64,000 bases of DNA, taken from positions 299,648 to 363,647 of the forward strand of contig NZ_VRYH01000003.1 of the NCBI RefSeq assembly GCF_008079445.1, given 5' to 3'. Both the position numbers and the translations under genes were made by a program. Under the pieces are notes generated by a model that did no database searches, was not told the DNA's origin, and saw nothing but the letters and a program-made list of their open reading frames with translations. Source of the DNA: Aidingimonas lacisalsi (lineage in GTDB: Bacteria; Pseudomonadota; Gammaproteobacteria; Pseudomonadales; Halomonadaceae). Positions 8,309-16,955 of this stretch are shown piece by piece (positions within the stretch are counted from its first letter, which is position 1; each line of letters opens with the position of its first letter).

Positions 8309-8341
8309 CCTTGCCGAACGGTGCCGCTACACCGTTCAAGG
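8309..8341. repeat. Inverted repeat upstream of ectD (copy 1 of a shared hairpin)
   Basis: GAACGGTG-CCGCTA-CACCGTTC is a perfect 8-bp dyad (8316-8337). With a 3-base bulge it extends to CCTTG/CAAGG (8309-8341). It lies 61-93 bases upstream of the ectD start on the minus strand. Its core is nearly identical to the dyad at 26212-26230 upstream of the HMG-CoA-lyase-like gene. No T-run follows on either strand. Possible operator or REP-like element. Confidence 0.55.
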
Positions 8342-8465
8342 CAGTGTGTCGGCGTGTACCGTAGACCTCGGGACGATATGGCAGAATTTCAACTCCCTTG
8401 CCTTGGGTCGGCAGGGAAAGCGGTAGGTCCGCAAGGCGGGATAGGGCTGGTGGTGCAGGTTTTCC

Positions 8466-8505
8466 TGAAAAACAACACCCCATTGAGCTAGCGCTGAATG
8501 GGGTG
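8466..8505 (-). terminator. Rho-independent terminator of the small hypothetical gene
   Basis: On the minus strand a 9-bp stem (CACCCCATT/AATGGGGTG, arms 8497-8505 and 8476-8484) is followed by TTGTTTTTC. It lies 35 bases past the stop codon of the gene at 8540-8848. It separates that gene from ectD. Confidence 0.8.
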
Positions 8506-8539
8506 GCGTTGACGATAGCATAGTGCTATCCACTTATTG

Positions 8540-8848
8540 TCACTGATAGTCTTCTTCGTACAGTTCCGCCTTGGCATCGCGCATGACATCTTCGCAAGCA
8601 GCTTGATGGGCGAGTTGTGTGAGCAAGCTTTGGGTAACGGAGAAGCCTTTCCCCAAGCAGGTGTCAACATCTTCGCGGCTCACTTCCGGTGTGACGTTGT
8701 AATCTATCTTGATCGTTCTTCCGCTACCATCCAGCTTGTCTGCCAGCTCCCGCATTCGCCAAGCGATGCGTTCCTTCCAGCTGGCTGATTCCTCTACGCC
8801 TTCGTTCACGTTGAAAGTGCAGCGCCATTCAGGTTTGTAGACCTTCAT
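8540..8848 (-). CDS. Small hypothetical protein
   Basis: A 102-residue acidic, soluble protein beginning MKVYKPEW, preceded by a strong GGAGGT site; an upstream extension to 8932 lacks such a site. I do not recognise the family. It is rich in charged residues, has no signal peptide or membrane segment, and ends in an acidic tail (ELYEEDYQ). Two cysteines (CLGKG, AACED) are not in a metal-binding spacing. It stands alone, with its own terminator, between ectD and the transglycosylase lipoprotein gene. The strong start signal, terminator and sensible composition argue that it is real. Confidence 0.75.
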   Translation of the reverse strand: MKVYKPEWRCTFNVNEGVEESASWKERIAWRMRELADKLDGSGRTIKIDYNVTPEVSREDVDTCLGKGFSVTQSLLTQLAHQAACEDVMRDAKAELYEEDYQ

Positions 8849-9012
8849 GAGAACCTCCTGTACTGGCTTGGAAAGAATGATCGATCGTGCTTTTTTCTCC
8901 ATGCTTGGTAATGTTGCACAGGCACTATACAACGTTTATACCGCGACTTCAGCAACGACTTGTTGCCGGTCGCGGCGACATTGCAGCATGAAGCGCGTCA
9001 GGAGAGTGAACG

Positions 9013-9690
9013 ATGAGCAGGGGAAGGCGGCATATGAGTGAACGTTGGAGTGGCTTACGGCGGGTTCGCTGGCTCTTGATCGCCTTGCTGGGTCTGATGT
9101 CGACCGGCTGTGCGATGCTGGCGCCGTCCCCACCGCAGAACCAGAGCAACATCTGCGAGATTTTCCGTGAGCAACCCTCCTGGTATGACTATGCGCGGGA
9201 GTCCGAAGAAAAATGGGGAACGCCCATCGCCACGCAGATGGCCTTCATCGAGCGTGAGTCCTCCTTCCGGAGCCATGTGCGACCGCCGAGGAAGCGCATA
9301 CTCTGGATTTTTCCCGGGCCCCGCCCCTCATCCGCGCACGGCTATGCCCAGGCTCAGGATCCTGTCTGGGGCGAATACAAAGCTGATGCAGGCAGTCTCT
9401 TTGCCCGTCGCACGCACATGAAATACGCCACCGATTTCATTGGTTGGTACAATGCTCGATCTCACCGACAAGCGGGCATTTCCCTCAATAACCCCGAGCA
9501 TCTCTACCTGGCATACCATGAAGGTCAGGGAGGATATCGACGAGGATCATACCAAAGTAAACCCCGGGTGTTACGGGCGGCTCGAGAGGTCAGAAACCAA
9601 GCCAGCCGTTACCGAAGCCAACTGGCATCCTGTGAAGCGGAATTCCGTTGCCGTCACTTCTACCAGTTCTGGCCGTTCTGTCGCGCATGA
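9013..9690 (+). CDS. SLT-type lytic transglycosylase lipoprotein (putative)
   Basis: A 225-residue protein with an N-terminal hydrophobic signal and lipobox LMSTGC (Cys near 33). The mature part has a lysozyme-like fold signature: FIERESSFRSHVRP (catalytic Glu candidate in the ERESSF block), then AHGYAQAQDPVWGEY, and YLAYHEGQGGYRRG in place of the usual AYN motif. Such proteins cleave murein glycan strands from the outer-membrane side. AGGAG precedes the first ATG (9013); a second ATG at 9034 is possible. The C-terminus contains several Cys (CEAEFRCRHFYQFWPFC) that could form disulfides in the periplasm. Activity is inferred from family resemblance. Confidence 0.8.
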   Translation: MSRGRRHMSERWSGLRRVRWLLIALLGLMSTGCAMLAPSPPQNQSNICEIFREQPSWYDYARESEEKWGTPIATQMAFIERESSFRSHVRPPRKRILWIFPGPRPSSAHGYAQAQDPVWGEYKADAGSLFARRTHMKYATDFIGWYNARSHRQAGISLNNPEHLYLAYHEGQGGYRRGSYQSKPRVLRAAREVRNQASRYRSQLASCEAEFRCRHFYQFWPFCRA

Positions 9691-9738
9691 CGTGATAGCG
9701 AATCAACGCAACAGGCGCTAACCGCCGGGAATCGATAT

Positions 9739-10557
9739 ATGTGGCGTGTGCTCCTTTGGGTCATCCCCATTTATGCCCTGATCGTACTGCTTGCCTGGCT
9801 ATTCCAGGACCGCTTGCTGTATCTGCCGCATACCGGGCGTGATTACATTGCCACACCGGATGACTACGATCTGCCATGGGAACCGGTCACCCTGGAAACG
9901 GCAGATGCCATCTCCCTCGATGGCTGGTGGCTGCCGATCGAGAAAGAGCGCGGCAGTCTGCTGTATTTTCACGGCAATGCCGGCAACATTTCACATCGGC
10001 TGGAGTCGTTGGCACAGTTCCACCAGTTGGGATTGTCGGTGTTGATCATCGATTATCGCGGCTATGGGCGCAGCGAAGGGTCGCCATCGGAAACAGGCAC
10101 GGCGCTGGATGCACGTGCTGCCTGGGACTGGTTGCGGGAGAGACGCGACACCGACCGGATCGTCATCTTCGGGCGCTCGCTGGGGTCGGCCATTGCCGCA
10201 GAACTGGCGCGGGACGTCTCGTCGGCAGCGGTCATTCTGGAGTCACCGTTTCGTTCGGTGCCGCTTCTGGCCCAGCAGATGTATCCGTTCCTGCCGGCTC
10301 GCTGGTTGTCCCGGTTCGGTTACTACACCATCGATTATGTCGCCGACCTGGAGGCGCCGCTGCTGGTGATCCATAGCCGTGATGATGATCTGATACCATT
10401 CCACGCAGGCCAGGCCGTTTTCGAAGCGGCGAGTGAACCGAAGACCATGCTCGAAATCAGCGGTAGCCACAATACGGGCTATCTCGATAGCGAACCGAGA
10501 TACCTCGACGGCATCGATACCTTCCTGACCGAGGACGCTGGCCTGCCGCGCGAGTGA
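9739..10557 (+). CDS. Alpha/beta hydrolase, membrane-anchored, BEM46/YfhR-like
   Basis: A 272-residue serine hydrolase. A single N-terminal membrane helix (about 3-22) precedes the hydrolase core. LYFHGNAGN forms the oxyanion region (about 74-83), GRSLGS the nucleophile elbow (about 143-148), and the acid and base are likely the Asp in VIHSRDDDLIP and the His in GSHNTGY. This is the COG1073 family of unknown substrate, found in many proteobacteria. It follows the transglycosylase gene by about 50 bases on the same strand and is convergent with the cysteine synthase fusion, with only 4 bases between stop codons. Confidence 0.88.
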   Translation: MWRVLLWVIPIYALIVLLAWLFQDRLLYLPHTGRDYIATPDDYDLPWEPVTLETADAISLDGWWLPIEKERGSLLYFHGNAGNISHRLESLAQFHQLGLSVLIIDYRGYGRSEGSPSETGTALDARAAWDWLRERRDTDRIVIFGRSLGSAIAAELARDVSSAAVILESPFRSVPLLAQQMYPFLPARWLSRFGYYTIDYVADLEAPLLVIHSRDDDLIPFHAGQAVFEAASEPKTMLEISGSHNTGYLDSEPRYLDGIDTFLTEDAGLPRE

Positions 10558-10561
10558 GACG

Positions 10562-12046
10562 TCAACGAGGGTGAAGCCAGCCCGGCAGCATGCTGTAGGG
10601 ATCGACCGGTGAGCTGGTGTCATAGGAGCGGTTCAAGGCATCGAGCCGTTCAAAGAGTCGCCCGCTCTTGCACTCGTCGAACAGTTCCGTACAGCCACCG
10701 ACGAATTCACCGCCGATGAATATCTGCGGCAGGGTCTGGACCCCGGTGCGGGCGTTGAGCACGGCGCGTATCTTGCCGCCCCGGTTGTCCTGCTGATAGT
10801 CCACGGCATCCAGGTCGATACTGCGGTAATCGATGTCATGATGTTTCAGCACCTTGCGTACCGACCAGCAGAATTCGCACCATTCCAGGGCGAACATCAC
10901 GATCGGCTGGTCAGGGTCGTTGATGATCTGCGTGACTTCCGCTTCGGCAGCAGGATCGAGAGTGACTGGCCTACTGTCGGGAGCCGTAGAAGGAGACGAC
11001 ACATCGAAACGGTAACCGGGCGTGGAGCGGGAAATATCCAGTTCTTCCTCGGTCATGTCGACGGCGATGCCTTCGAACAGCGGTGTGGTCAGGTAACGCT
11101 CACCGGTATCCGGCAGCATGCAGAGGATCGTGGCTCCGGGGTTGGCGGTTTCCGCGATCTGCCGTGCCCCGGCAAAGGTGGCGCCGGCCGAAATGCCGAC
11201 AAATATCCCCTCCCGACTGGCGAGTGCCTGGGACCAGTACAGAGCATCACTGCCGTTGATGGGCAGGTACGCGTCGATACGTCGACCATCCAGGACCTCT
11301 TCCGCCAACTGGGGAATGAAATCCGGCGTCCAGCCTTGCATCAGATGCGGACGAAAGCTGGGGTGGCTCTGGGAGTGAGAACCATCGGGATGGCGTTGCT
11401 GAGGAATGCCACTGGCCATGATGGCGGCATTGTCGGGTTCGCAGACGACGATCCGTGTCGTCGGGCTGCGCTCGCGCAGGACACGGGAGACCCCATTGAG
11501 CGTGCCTGCCGTACCGACACCGGTGACCCAGTAATCGAGGGGCAGGTCATCGAAGTCGTCGAGGATTTCGACGGCGGTGGTGCGGGCGTGAATCTCCGCG
11601 TTGGCGGGATTCTGGAACTGTCGCGATTGCCACCAGCCGTGCGTCTCGGCCAGTTCCCGGGCTTTGGCGACCATCCCGGAACCCTTCTCCGATGCCGGTG
11701 TCAGCACGACCCTGGCGCCCAGGAAACGCATCAACTTGCGCCGTTCGACACTGAAGTTTTCCGCCATGGTAACGACCAGCGGATAGCCTTTCTGTGCGCA
11801 TACCATAGCCAGTCCGATGCCGGTATTGCCGCTGGTGGCCTCGACGACGGTCTGGCCCGGCTGCAGGTCGCCACGTTGCTCGGCATCCTCGATGACGCCC
11901 AGAGCCAGGCGGTCCTTGACCGACCCCATCGGATTGAAGGCTTCGATCTTGGCGAACAGTTCAACGCCGGGAGGCGCGAGGTTATTGATACGTACGACCG
12001 GCGTATTGCCGATCGTCTCGAGAATGCTGCCGTAGCGCTTGCCCAT
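10562..12046 (-). CDS. Cysteine synthase fused to a C-terminal glutaredoxin domain
   Basis: A 494-residue two-domain protein. Residues 1-330 are an O-acetylserine sulfhydrylase (CysK/CysM fold) with the PLP lysine K44 in MGSVKDR, the substrate loop TSGNTG and the phosphate loop GVGTAGT. Residues about 370-465 are a glutaredoxin with active-site CEFC (C390/C393), cis-proline motif TLPQIFIGG and GGCTEL. The enzyme would make cysteine (or S-sulfocysteine) from an activated serine, with an attached thiol reductase that could reduce a disulfide or S-sulfo intermediate; that coupling is inference. The ATG at 12046 is taken; a GTG 6 bases earlier is also possible, and neither has a strong ribosome site. 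Standalone CysK is about 310-320 residues, so the extension is real. Confidence 0.92.
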   Translation of the reverse strand: MGKRYGSILETIGNTPVVRINNLAPPGVELFAKIEAFNPMGSVKDRLALGVIEDAEQRGDLQPGQTVVEATSGNTGIGLAMVCAQKGYPLVVTMAENFSVERRKLMRFLGARVVLTPASEKGSGMVAKARELAETHGWWQSRQFQNPANAEIHARTTAVEILDDFDDLPLDYWVTGVGTAGTLNGVSRVLRERSPTTRIVVCEPDNAAIMASGIPQQRHPDGSHSQSHPSFRPHLMQGWTPDFIPQLAEEVLDGRRIDAYLPINGSDALYWSQALASREGIFVGISAGATFAGARQIAETANPGATILCMLPDTGERYLTTPLFEGIAVDMTEEELDISRSTPGYRFDVSSPSTAPDSRPVTLDPAAEAEVTQIINDPDQPIVMFALEWCEFCWSVRKVLKHHDIDYRSIDLDAVDYQQDNRGGKIRAVLNARTGVQTLPQIFIGGEFVGGCTELFDECKSGRLFERLDALNRSYDTSSPVDPYSMLPGWLHPR

Positions 12047-12116
12047 GACCACCCCCGACGGCGCTCAAGCTCGTTGCCGTACCTCCTATCAATGTAGTGC
12101 GAGACGAGCGTCGTCG

Positions 12117-12797
12117 CTATGTCGAGTTGGCGCGTCCGGTGCGTGGCCAGAACCTGCCAAGCAGGGCCAGACCGATGGCGATCAGGGGGACCCACGCGGT
12201 GGAGGAGCCCATCGTGTCCAGAGTGATCCAACTGAGCAGACACCATAGCAGGGGAATCGCCATCAGTGGCCAGGCCCATCGAGCCGGATGAGCGCCGACG
12301 AGCAGCCCCAGCGTTGCGATGGCCAGCGGGTCTGGGGTCATCGCGAAGATCTCCGCCATTTGCCAGGAACGGCCTGACATGAGCGGAATCAACGGATGCA
12401 ACATGACAGCGTAGAGAGTCAGGGCGAGCCCGATGTAGCGAGGGAGGCGCCTGCGGTCGGGGAGCGTCAGCCAACCGCTGGAAAGTACTCCCAGCAAGAG
12501 CAGGGCTTGTAGTGCAAAGAGAGGAACGACGTACTCGATCGCCCAGTTGATCGGTGCGTAGCGCTGCCATAGGAAGGCCCAGGCGACGAATCCCCAGCCA
12601 GCCGCCAGGATGATGCCATTGAGGCGGCTGCTCCAGGGGCGAGGCCGTAACAGAGCCGTGAGGATCGACAGGCCCGCTAACAGCGCCACGATCTGTAGCG
12701 GCCACCAGTCGGCATTATGCAACTCGAACAGTCGCCAATAGACACGCGGCGAAAATAACAGGAAATCTTCCGGCCGATAGGTCCACCACTCGGACAT
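12117..12797 (-). CDS. DUF6064-type multi-pass membrane protein
   Basis: A 226-residue integral membrane protein with about six to seven hydrophobic segments separated by short loops. It begins with an aromatic-rich block (WWTYRPEDFLLFSPRVYWRLFE) and contains WQRYAPINWAIEY, typical of the DUF6064 family. The function of the family is unknown. Its ATG overlaps the stop of the Tat aldo/keto reductase as TGATG, so the two are translationally coupled and may work together at the membrane. Confidence 0.8.
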   Translation of the reverse strand: MSEWWTYRPEDFLLFSPRVYWRLFELHNADWWPLQIVALLAGLSILTALLRPRPWSSRLNGIILAAGWGFVAWAFLWQRYAPINWAIEYVVPLFALQALLLLGVLSSGWLTLPDRRRLPRYIGLALTLYAVMLHPLIPLMSGRSWQMAEIFAMTPDPLAIATLGLLVGAHPARWAWPLMAIPLLWCLLSWITLDTMGSSTAWVPLIAIGLALLGRFWPRTGRANST

Positions 12798-13729
12798 CAC
12801 AATTCTCCGATCGTCTCCGCGATACGCTGACGCATGTCGTCATCGGGCAGCGGTGACGAGGCAGCGGCCATGTTCTCGCGCACATGTTCCACCTGAGTCG
12901 TGGCGGGAATGGCGCAGGTGACATCGGGATGCGAGATGATGAACTTGAGAATGAGTTGTGCCCAGGTCTCGGCTCCCACTTCACTGGCCCAGTCGGGCAG
13001 GTCGTGATCCCCGAGTCGGTCTATCAACCGGCCTTGCTGGAAAGGACGGTTGACGATGACGCCGATCTCCCGCTCCCTGGCCAGCGGCAGCAGACGCTGC
13101 TCGGCTTCTCTGTCGACCGGATTGTAGGTGAGCTGGACGAAATCCAGCGGGTAGTCGCGCATGATGGTTTCGAATTCGTCGTGGCGACGTCCATGCGAGG
13201 TGGTGATGCCGACATAGCGCAACTCGCCGTCGTCTTTCATGGTCAACAGCGTTTCGAGGTTTTCCCGCCAGGCACGCAAGTTGTGGACCTGAAGGAGATC
13301 GAACCGGGAAACGCCCCAGTCGGAGCGCGACGCTTCGATCTGGTCGCGCCCCTCGTCAGGACTCGAGGTCCATAGTTTGTCGGCCGAAAAGACCCGCTCA
13401 TAAGCGTCGAGCTTGTCCAGGCCGTAGCCGATCGTTGCCTGGGACGAGCCATACATCGGTGACGAGTCGATCATACGGCCACCTGACTCGAAAAAGGCCG
13501 CCATGACATCAGCGCACTGTTCCAGCAATTCGGGATCGTCACCGACATTGAAGGTGATCCAGCTTCCCAGGCCGACCAGGGGAACCGTGTCGCCGGTTGA
13601 GGGGATAACGCGGGTTTTCGGTCCATTGTGCTGGGCCAGTACCTGCCAGGGCGGTAGAGCGGAAGCTGCCGTTGCCATCAGAAGCCCTTGCAAAACCTGT
13701 CGGCGGGACATCGGATTGAAGGTCGGCAT
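12797..13729 (-). CDS. Tat-exported aldo/keto reductase
   Basis: A 310-residue aldo/keto reductase with a twin-arginine signal (MSRRQVLQGLLMATAASA, cleavage near residue 33). This puts the enzyme in the periplasm, probably folded with its cofactor. Barrel features: IDSSPMYGSS carries the Asp/Tyr, ADKLWTS the Lys, and LLQVHNL the His of the tetrad. The C-terminus has IPATTQVEHVREN in place of the usual cofactor loop. GGAGGA precedes the ATG. It is followed by the coupled membrane protein and lies beside an AraC-type regulator, suggesting a role in aldehyde or carbonyl detoxification. The substrate is unknown. Confidence 0.9.
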   Translation of the reverse strand: MPTFNPMSRRQVLQGLLMATAASALPPWQVLAQHNGPKTRVIPSTGDTVPLVGLGSWITFNVGDDPELLEQCADVMAAFFESGGRMIDSSPMYGSSQATIGYGLDKLDAYERVFSADKLWTSSPDEGRDQIEASRSDWGVSRFDLLQVHNLRAWRENLETLLTMKDDGELRYVGITTSHGRRHDEFETIMRDYPLDFVQLTYNPVDREAEQRLLPLAREREIGVIVNRPFQQGRLIDRLGDHDLPDWASEVGAETWAQLILKFIISHPDVTCAIPATTQVEHVRENMAAASSPLPDDDMRQRIAETIGEL

Positions 13730-13771
13730 CGTTATCTTCCTCCTGTGTCACAGGCGCTGGGTGAGGGCGAG

Positions 13772-14698
13772 TCAGCTCGCACGCGGTGTGGCAGCGTAGT
13801 CGATGGGCGGACTTGGCGAAGCCTGACGATCCTTCACTGGTGAGACACCGAAATAGCGCTTATAGTCGCGACTGAACTGCGGCACGCTGCGATAACCCAC
13901 CGTGGCGGCGATCTGGTTGACATTGAGATCGTCATGGCCCAGCAGCAGTCGGGCCTTGATCAGGCGCAGTCGCTTCAGATACTGCAGTGGCGAGGCGTGA
14001 GTGATCCGTTTGAAGTGATGATGGAAGGAGGAAACGCTCATATTGGCCTCGCGCGCCAGGGTATCCACACCCAGGTCATGATCGAAGTTGGCATGCATTT
14101 GCGAGAGCACCTGGACGATACGCGAATAATTGCCCCGGTTCTGAATGAGCGCCCGTAACGCCGGCCCTTGTTCGCCCTTCAGCGCTTCGAAGATGACGTC
14201 TCTGACCCGTGCCTGTCCCATGACTTGAGCATCCACCCGGTCGTGGAGTGCCCGGACCAGGCGAGTGACCGCTTCCCGAATGCCTGGTGTCATGGCAACC
14301 GATGCCATGGGCAGGGGGTCGGCTTCATGGGTGGCGAACGATGTCGAGCCGGCTTCCATGACCAACTCTCCCAGCATGGCAGCGTCGATATGAACCGAGA
14401 TGGCCAGCAGCGGCGCGTCCGGCGACGCAAAGGTTTCACATTCGAACGGTAACGGCAGGGTCTGTACCAGGTAATGCCCCGGGTTGTAATGGATCTCCCG
14501 TTCTCCCAGGTAGCCGATCTTCCGGCCCTGGGCGACGATGGTCAGGCTGGGATCGTACATCAGAGGCGTGCGGGCGACCGGCTGATGGGTGGCAATCAGC
14601 GAGACCTGGGGAATCGTCGTGGCAGAGAATCCATCCTCTGTCACCAGGGGGTGCAGCAACTCGACCAGATCGGGAAAGGTCGCGGTCGTGATGGGCAT
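13772..14698 (-). CDS. AraC-family regulator with AraC_N domain (YqhC-like layout)
   Basis: A 308-residue regulator. The N-terminal AraC_N-type cupin domain (about 20-180, YDPSLTIVAQGRKIGYLG, then YLVQTLPLPFECET) is followed by a double helix-turn-helix (about 190-295) with NMSVSSFHHHFKRITHASPL and VGYRSVPQFSRDYKRYFG. GGAGAA lies 6 bases before the second ATG, which I take as start. It is divergent from two MDR dehydrogenase genes and upstream of an aldo/keto reductase. The same arrangement, an AraC_N regulator beside alcohol dehydrogenase and aldo/keto reductase genes, is known for E. coli yqhC-yqhD-dkgA, where it responds to reactive aldehydes. By analogy this one may do so too. Confidence 0.88.
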   Translation of the reverse strand: MPITTATFPDLVELLHPLVTEDGFSATTIPQVSLIATHQPVARTPLMYDPSLTIVAQGRKIGYLGEREIHYNPGHYLVQTLPLPFECETFASPDAPLLAISVHIDAAMLGELVMEAGSTSFATHEADPLPMASVAMTPGIREAVTRLVRALHDRVDAQVMGQARVRDVIFEALKGEQGPALRALIQNRGNYSRIVQVLSQMHANFDHDLGVDTLAREANMSVSSFHHHFKRITHASPLQYLKRLRLIKARLLLGHDDLNVNQIAATVGYRSVPQFSRDYKRYFGVSPVKDRQASPSPPIDYAATPRAS

Positions 14699-14834
14699 CA
14701 TCGGTTCTCCGGGGTTCTGGAGAAATGAGCAAAAATCCTGCAGAAACGTTGATCGTCCTCACTGCCTTGAAAGGCCAGAATACTGAGGTTCAGGTCAGTC
14801 GACGACCGACGAATCCGTAGGAGGACACAACACC

Positions 14835-15890
14835 ATGAGTCAAGTCAAAGGATATGCCGCCCGTTCCGCCGATTCCGAATTGGCGCCGATGTCGTTCGAA
14901 CGCCGCCAGCCGCGAGCGGATGATGTCTCCATCCAGATCGATTACTGCGGAGTGTGTCATACCGATCTCCACTTTGCCCACGACGATTGGGGAATCACGC
15001 AGTTTCCTGTCGTTCCGGGGCATGAAATCATCGGCCGTGTCACATCGGTCGGGAGCGCCGTCTCGACATTCAAGGAGGGCGATATCGTCGGCGTCGGTTG
15101 CATGGTCGATTCCTGCCGTACCTGCCCGGCCTGCGAAGATGGCCTGGAGCAGTTCTGCCTCAATGGCATGACGCCGACTTACAACGGCGAAGATCGCCAT
15201 GACGGTAGCATCACCTTCGGTGGCTATTCCGATAGCATCGTGGTCAGTGAGCATTTCGTGGTCAAAGTGCCGAGTGCCCTGAATCCAGCCACGGCAGCAC
15301 CGCTGTTGTGTGCCGGCATCACGACCTATTCGCCACTGCGACACTACGGCGTGAAACCCGGCCACAAGGTGGGTGTCGTCGGCATGGGTGGCCTCGGTCA
15401 CATGGGCGTCAAGTTCGCCAAGGCACTTGGGGCTGAAGTTACACTGTTTACCCGCTCGAGTCACAAGGTCGAGGAAGCGCGAAACCAGGGAGCCGATCAT
15501 GTCGTGATATCCACCGATGACGCGCAGATGGAAGCTATTGCCGGGCAACTGGATTTCATCCTCGATACCGTGCCGGTGCAACACGATCTGAATCCGTATC
15601 TGAACACACTGTGCTATGACGGGATTCACATCATGGTCGGCCTGCTGGACCCGGTCGATCCGCCGCTCCAGGCCGGCGCGCTGCTGATGAAGCGTCGAGT
15701 TCTGGCCGGTTCGTTGATCGGCGGTATGCCGGAAACCCAGGAAGTGCTGGATTTCTGCGCCGAGCACGGCATCGAATGCGACGTGGAGATGCTCGATATC
15801 CGGAATATCAACGAGGCCTACGAGCGGATGCAGCGCGGTGATGTGAAGTATCGTTTCGTGATCGACATGGAGACCTTGAAAGCGGCCTGA
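14835..15890 (+). CDS. Zinc-dependent NAD(P) alcohol dehydrogenase, YahK/CAD-like
   Basis: A 351-residue medium-chain dehydrogenase of the cinnamyl-alcohol dehydrogenase type. Catalytic zinc ligands are in YCGVCHTD and PGHEIIG; the structural zinc Cys cluster is in VDSCRTCPACEDG with the later Cys in LEQFC. The Rossmann motif is GMGGLGHMGVKFA. Such enzymes reduce broad aldehydes with NADPH. AGGAGG precedes the ATG. It is the first gene to the right of the divergent AraC regulator and is followed 57 bases later by a second MDR gene, likely the same transcript. Confidence 0.93.
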   Translation: MSQVKGYAARSADSELAPMSFERRQPRADDVSIQIDYCGVCHTDLHFAHDDWGITQFPVVPGHEIIGRVTSVGSAVSTFKEGDIVGVGCMVDSCRTCPACEDGLEQFCLNGMTPTYNGEDRHDGSITFGGYSDSIVVSEHFVVKVPSALNPATAAPLLCAGITTYSPLRHYGVKPGHKVGVVGMGGLGHMGVKFAKALGAEVTLFTRSSHKVEEARNQGADHVVISTDDAQMEAIAGQLDFILDTVPVQHDLNPYLNTLCYDGIHIMVGLLDPVDPPLQAGALLMKRRVLAGSLIGGMPETQEVLDFCAEHGIECDVEMLDIRNINEAYERMQRGDVKYRFVIDMETLKAA

Positions 15891-15947
15891 CATCGGCCCA
15901 ACGTACCAGGAAATGAGGCCGCTAAGTGGATCAGTAAGGAGGGTTCG

Positions 15948-16955
15948 ATGAAGGTCGTGACATTACGCCATCCCGGCGGGCTGGATCAGCTTGAAGTGCA
16001 GGACCGCGATGCGCCCGGCGAACCGGGGCCGGGCGACATCCGTGTGCGGCTGCATGCCAGTTCGCTCAATTTCCACGACTACGGTGTGGTGTCCGGTGCC
16101 ATGCCCACCGAGGAAGGTCGTATTCCCATGTCCGATGGTGCCGGCGTGGTGGAAGCCGTCGGCGAGGGTGTCGACGAGTTCCGGGTCGGCGACTCGGTCG
16201 TCTCCACCTTCTTCCCGACCTGGCTGAATGGGCCGGCACCGGTTGGCGACTTCAAGACCGTGCCGGGTGATGGTGTCGAGGGGTATGCCCGCGAGCAGGT
16301 CGTGCGCCCGGCGAACTGGTTCACTCTGGCACCCAGGGGCTACACTCATGCCGAGTCGGCGACGCTGACCACCGCGGGCCTGACAGCTTGGCGCGCCCTG
16401 GTGGTCGATGGTGGCATGAAGGCCGGCGACACGGTGCTGGTGCTGGGTACCGGCGGTGTATCGATCTTCGCGCTGCAATTCGCCCGAATGATGAACGCCC
16501 GAGTGATTGCGACCTCCTCCTCCGACGAGAAGCTGGAACGGCTGCGCGAGATGGGGGCCGAACACACCATCAATTACCGCACGGATCCGGAGTGGGGCAA
16601 GACGGTCAAGTCGTTGACCGGTGGGCGTGGCGTCGATCATGTGATCGAGGTCGGCGGTCCCGGTACATTGCCGCAGTCGATAGACGCCGTGCGCATCGGT
16701 GGGCATATCTCCTTGATCGGGGTACTGACCGGCCGCGGCGGTGATATACCCACCGCCAAGCTGATGGCCAAGCAGGCAAGACTCCAGGGCCTGATCGTCG
16801 GCAGTCGCGCCACTCAACAGGATATGATCCGTGCCATCGAGGCCAGTGATATGCATCCGGTCATTGATCGCACCTTCTCCCTGGATGATATTGCCGATGC
16901 CTTCCGTCACCAGGAATCCGGCCGCCACTTCGGCAAGATATGTCTGTCGATGTGA
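15948..16955 (+). CDS. MDR-family NAD(P)-dependent oxidoreductase (quinone-reductase-like)
   Basis: A 335-residue zinc-free-looking MDR protein. The N-terminal GroES-like domain (SSLNFHDYGVVSGAMP) lacks the structural Cys4 loop of the previous gene. The nucleotide-binding domain has LGTGGVSIFALQFA (about 164-177) followed by ATSSSDEK, a serine-rich loop compatible with NADPH preference. AGGAGG precedes the ATG. Downstream of the YahK-like gene under the same AraC-type regulator, it probably serves the same carbonyl-stress response; the substrate is not predictable. Confidence 0.88.
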   Translation: MKVVTLRHPGGLDQLEVQDRDAPGEPGPGDIRVRLHASSLNFHDYGVVSGAMPTEEGRIPMSDGAGVVEAVGEGVDEFRVGDSVVSTFFPTWLNGPAPVGDFKTVPGDGVEGYAREQVVRPANWFTLAPRGYTHAESATLTTAGLTAWRALVVDGGMKAGDTVLVLGTGGVSIFALQFARMMNARVIATSSSDEKLERLREMGAEHTINYRTDPEWGKTVKSLTGGRGVDHVIEVGGPGTLPQSIDAVRIGGHISLIGVLTGRGGDIPTAKLMAKQARLQGLIVGSRATQQDMIRAIEASDMHPVIDRTFSLDDIADAFRHQESGRHFGKICLSM

